NCBI GenBank assembly: GCA_029007575.1
Contig: JAQXIB010000119.1
Location: 1 to 7,925, forward strand
Direction: 5' to 3'
Source of the DNA: Clostridiales bacterium
GTDB taxonomy: Bacteria > Bacillota > Clostridia > Oscillospirales > Ruminococcaceae
DNA length: 7,925 nucleotides
In this document: piece after piece, positions 6,357-7,925 of the stretch
Numbering within the stretch: position 1 is the first letter of the stretch
Layout: each line of letters opens with the position of its first letter
The notes under the pieces: model-generated
The model's input: the letters and a program-made list of their open reading frames with translations, nothing else
Databases searched by the model: none
What the model was told of the DNA's origin: nothing
Position numbers and translations under genes: made by a program

Positions 6357-6710
6357 ATGCTGTATCTGTTATCCGTAATATACATTCTTCTGTCTGCATC
6401 GGGACTGGTTCTTTTTAAACTGGGCAGTCAAAAAGGCATGGAAATAGGAATATCCGCCGGGGTTTTCCATTTTAAAATAGGGATCGTTTCCTTGTTGGGA
6501 ATGGTTTGCTACATTATGAGCTTTGTGCTGTATTTGATTCTGGTTTCAAAGTTTGATCTAAATAAAATTTACCCGATTACAACGGGATGTATCTTTGTTT
6601 GCGTAATGCTCGGCTCCTTTTTGGTCTTAAAGGAGAATATCGGTATCGTACAGATCATCGGCAGCGCTGCGATTTTGATCGGTGTTGTTCTTTTGGCACT
6701 TAAGCAGTGA
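6357..6710 (+). CDS. SMR/EamA-type four-helix membrane protein, putative lipid-linked sugar flippase
   Basis: A 117-residue protein with four hydrophobic helices, the size of EmrE and ArnE/ArnF. It shares the SMR pattern: LVLFKLG after the first helix (EmrE has LMKF), KFDLNKIYPITTG before the third, and LKENIGIVQIIGSAAILIGV leading into the fourth. The proton- and drug-binding Glu14 of EmrE aligns with Ser13 here and no acidic residue replaces it in helix 1, so multidrug efflux is unlikely. ArnE/ArnF of this fold flip aminoarabinose-phosphoundecaprenol, and the position as last gene of a GT2/DUF2304/DUF2142 operon points to flipping the GT2 product. GAGGAG (6345-6350) lies six nt before the ATG. 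Confidence 0.82.
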   Translation: MLYLLSVIYILLSASGLVLFKLGSQKGMEIGISAGVFHFKIGIVSLLGMVCYIMSFVLYLILVSKFDLNKIYPITTGCIFVCVMLGSFLVLKENIGIVQIIGSAAILIGVVLLALKQ

Positions 6711-6724
6711 ATAGAGCAAGTCAA

Positions 6725-6758
6725 GAAGCGAGGTGACGGCTATGCCATCACCTCGTTT
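6725..6758. repeat. Palindromic repeat, copy 1
   Basis: The 34-nt sequence starting GAAGCGAGGTGACGGC folds on itself as an 11-bp outer stem (one G-T pair), a C/A mismatch, and an inner GGC/GCC stem closing on three bases. It differs from the copy at 6946 at only 2 of 34 positions. It follows the SMR stop by 15 nt and could terminate or protect the 3' end of the operon mRNA, but no T-run follows. Confidence 0.7.
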
Positions 6759-6945
6759 GAGCGTGTCGACAAAGTCGACAACGCTCTGGGAAAGGGGACG
6801 CGTCTCACATCAGTGAGACGACCCCTCCATCCCAACCGTACCCCACAACCCGCGGTGCGACGCGGGTTGTCGAGGTCGAAACCGATGCACATGTCCTCGG
6901 TTTCTCCATTTAAAGGGGCTGTAATTTATAGTCTTTTCAAAATCT

Positions 6946-6980
6946 GAAGCGAGGTGACGGCGATGCCATCACCTCGCTTC
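6946..6980. repeat. Palindromic repeat, copy 2
   Basis: The 35-nt copy has a 12-bp perfect outer stem from GAAGCGAGGTGA to TCACCTCGCTTC, a C/A mismatch, then GGC/GCC on a 3-nt loop. It starts 221 nt after copy 1. No T-run follows on either strand, so it is not a classical intrinsic terminator. Confidence 0.7.
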
Positions 6981-7028
6981 TCGGTTGGCCGTTGTACCGG
7001 CTTTGCCCTTGCCGACGCGGTGAAAAAC

Positions 7029-7057
7029 TTGACAAAGCGCGTTTTTAACGATAAAAT
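7029..7057 (+). promoter_or_regulatory. Promoter upstream of the topoisomerase-like gene
   Basis: TTGACA (7029-7034), a 17-bp spacer and TAAAAT (7052-7057). Transcription would begin near 7064, leaving a leader of about 208 nt before the ATG at 7272. The presence of an intact promoter suggests the broken gene, if it is broken, decayed recently or is still expressed. Confidence 0.6.
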
Positions 7058-7177
7058 GAATTGTTAAGACTTTATCCCATAAAATAAGTATCTGCACGAT
7101 TATTTGAAAAAATTCGCTGCCATCCGCAGTGACAATGCAGATGCTGTTTCAGTGTTATACAAGCCAGTGAAGGACCG

Positions 7178-7258
7178 GTTTTCCACCGACAGCAGGTTCT
7201 TTGGTGGAAAACATCGATACAGAGAAAGGTGGTTGCAGGCAGGAACGCTTTCAAGCGT
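7178..7258 (+). promoter_or_regulatory. Hairpins in the leader of the topoisomerase-like gene
   Basis: GTTTTCCACC (7178-7187) and GGTGGAAAAC (7203-7212) form a perfect 10-bp stem with a 15-nt loop. A second hairpin, ACGCTT-TC-AAGCGT (7245-7258), ends 13 nt before the ATG, where it could limit ribosome access. No T-run follows either, so any control would act on translation or mRNA stability. The structure is visible; the function is inferred. Confidence 0.35.
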
Positions 7259-7271
7259 GACGCCGGATAAT

Positions 7272-7925
7272 ATGCCAAAGAAAACAACAGGCTACGATAA
7301 TCAAAGCATTTCTTCCTTAAAAGGCGCGGAACGGGTCCGAAAACGCCCCTCAGTCATTTTTGGCTCGGACGGTCTGGAGGGCTGCGAGCATTCTGTGTTC
7401 GAAATCCTCTCAAACTCGATTGATGAGGCAAGAGAGGGCTTCGGAAAAAGAATCATCGTCACACGCTTCCTCGACAAATCCATCGAGATTCAGGATTTCG
7501 GCCGCGGCATTCCGGTCGATTACAACGAAAAAGAACAGCGCTACAACTGGGAGCTGGTTTTCTGCGAGCTTTACGCCGGCGGAAAATACAACAATAATGA
7601 GGGCGAAAACTATGAATACTCCCTCGGCTTGAACGGACTCGGCTCTTGCGCGACCCAGTATTCCTCCGAATACATGGATGTAACGGTATACCGGGACGGA
7701 TTCGCTTATTCGCTCCATTTTGAAAAAGGAGAAAATATCGGCGGCTTAAAAAAGGAGCCGACCAAACGGAAAGAAACCGGCAGCATCCAGCGTTGGAAAC
7801 CCGACTTAGAGGTGTTCACCGACATCGATATCCCGGCGTAATTTTTCGAGGATACCCTCAAAAAGCAGGCAGTGGTCAACAGCGGATTGGTCTTTGAATT
7901 CCGCAACCAGACCGAAAACGGCTTT
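7272..7925 (+). pseudogene. Type II topoisomerase B subunit (GyrB/ParE-like), interrupted by an in-frame stop and cut by the window edge
   Basis: From ATG 7272 the frame encodes 189 residues of a GHKL ATPase domain: SLKGAERVRKRPSVIFGS, the N-box EILSNSIDEA (ATP/Mg-binding Asn), the DFGRGIP motif, GGKYNNN and the glycine lid GLNGLG. This is a divergent GyrB/ParE branch rather than the usual RPGMYIGS type. TAA at 7839-7841 then stops it after DIDIPA. The same frame continues without interruption for 28 codons to the window end (FFEDTLKKQAVVNSGLVFEF and on), which reads as the expected next part of the protein. A single base change, for example GAA to TAA, would explain it. TAA ends other genes here, so recoding is unlikely; pseudogene, sequencing error or readthrough remain. 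The start is chosen by similarity to relatives and has only a weak GGA upstream. Confidence 0.8.

Larger units (their letters stand above)
6725..6980. repeat. Array of tandem hairpins bounded by two copies of one palindrome
   Basis: In order: copy 1 of the 34-35 nt palindrome (6725-6758); GAGCGTGTCGAC/GTCGACAACGCTC with a 3-nt loop and one bulge (6759-6786); CGTCTCAC/GTGAGACG with an AGGGG/CCCCT outer stem (6793-6826); ACAACCCGCG/CGCGGGTTGT, a perfect 10-bp stem (6845-6870); GAAACCGA/TCGGTTTC, a perfect 8-bp stem (6878-6904); then copy 2 of the palindrome (6946-6980). No coding frame of note is present. Such density of unrelated hairpins suggests a structured RNA, a small non-autonomous element (MITE-like), or a stack of 3'-end structures. 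The function is unknown. Confidence 0.6.

Noticed and set aside
6725..6758. Classical intrinsic terminator for the glycosylation operon
   Set aside because: The stem is strong but only TTT follows before GAGCG; without a T-run this cannot be called a standard rho-independent terminator.
6725..6980. CRISPR array
   Set aside because: Only two copies of the repeat exist, 221 nt apart, and the sequence between them is a set of different hairpins rather than unique spacers between regular repeats.
7221..7260. T-box-like sequence (AAAGGTGG followed by a hairpin)
   Set aside because: It lacks the T-box bulge sequence, the specifier stem and a terminator, and the gene downstream is not an aminoacyl-tRNA synthetase or amino-acid gene.
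7104..7271. A 56-codon N-terminal extension of the topoisomerase frame starting at TTG 7104
   Set aside because: It has no ribosome binding site, the extension matches nothing in GyrB/ParE N-termini, and the conserved start region fits ATG 7272.
7839..7841. Stop-codon reassignment (TAA read as an amino acid)
   Set aside because: TAA ends the CNNM gene, the polymerase-GNAT gene and the DUF2304 gene at their expected family lengths, so it works as a stop here.

Overview
The window looks like a chromosomal stretch from a low-to-mid GC Gram-positive anaerobe, most likely class Clostridia (Oscillospiraceae/Ruminococcaceae-like). The reasons are AGGAGG-type ribosome binding sites, TTG as an alternative start, TTGACA/TATAAT-type promoters, and protein families typical of that group: a GT2/DUF2304 pair, a DUF2142 protein and a divergent type II topoisomerase B subunit. 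This placement is inferred from sequence style; no ribosomal or other marker gene is present.

Layout. (1) Positions 39-1349, minus strand: a CNNM/CBS/CorC-type membrane transporter ('hemolysin family'). It sits behind a strong promoter (1598-1626), a 15-bp palindrome over the expected transcription start (1583-1597), and a leader of about 240 nt that contains a terminator-like hairpin (1441-1489). (2) Positions 1757-3373, minus strand: an O-antigen ligase/polymerase-type membrane protein fused in frame to a C-terminal GNAT acetyltransferase. The GNAT part also has its own internal ribosome-binding-site-like sequence. (3) Positions 3374-3724: a divergent promoter region, with one strong promoter on each strand. 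(4) Positions 3725-6710, plus strand: a tight four-gene operon of GT2 glycosyltransferase, DUF2304 membrane protein, DUF2142 (GT-C-like) membrane protein and SMR-family membrane protein. (5) Positions 6711-7271: 561 bp without a gene. It holds a run of five different hairpins plus a second copy of the first one, then a promoter and a structured leader. (6) Positions 7272-7925: the start of a GyrB/ParE-like topoisomerase subunit whose frame is broken by one in-frame TAA at 7839-7841 and stays open to the window edge.

How the genes may work together. The plus-strand operon has the parts of a lipid-linked sugar side-chain decoration pathway. The GT2 would load a sugar onto undecaprenyl phosphate on the cytoplasmic face, helped by the DUF2304 protein (as for GacI/GacJ of group A Streptococcus). 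The SMR protein would flip the product, and the DUF2142 protein would transfer the sugar to a surface polymer. The divergent polymerase/ligase-acetyltransferase fusion may build or modify the same polymer. The sugar, the acceptor and the role of the acetyltransferase cannot be read from the sequence.

The points most worth following are the polymerase-GNAT fusion, the compact glycosylation module with an SMR protein in the flippase slot, the attenuator-like leader of the CNNM gene, the hairpin array at 6725-6980, and the nonsense codon in the topoisomerase gene.
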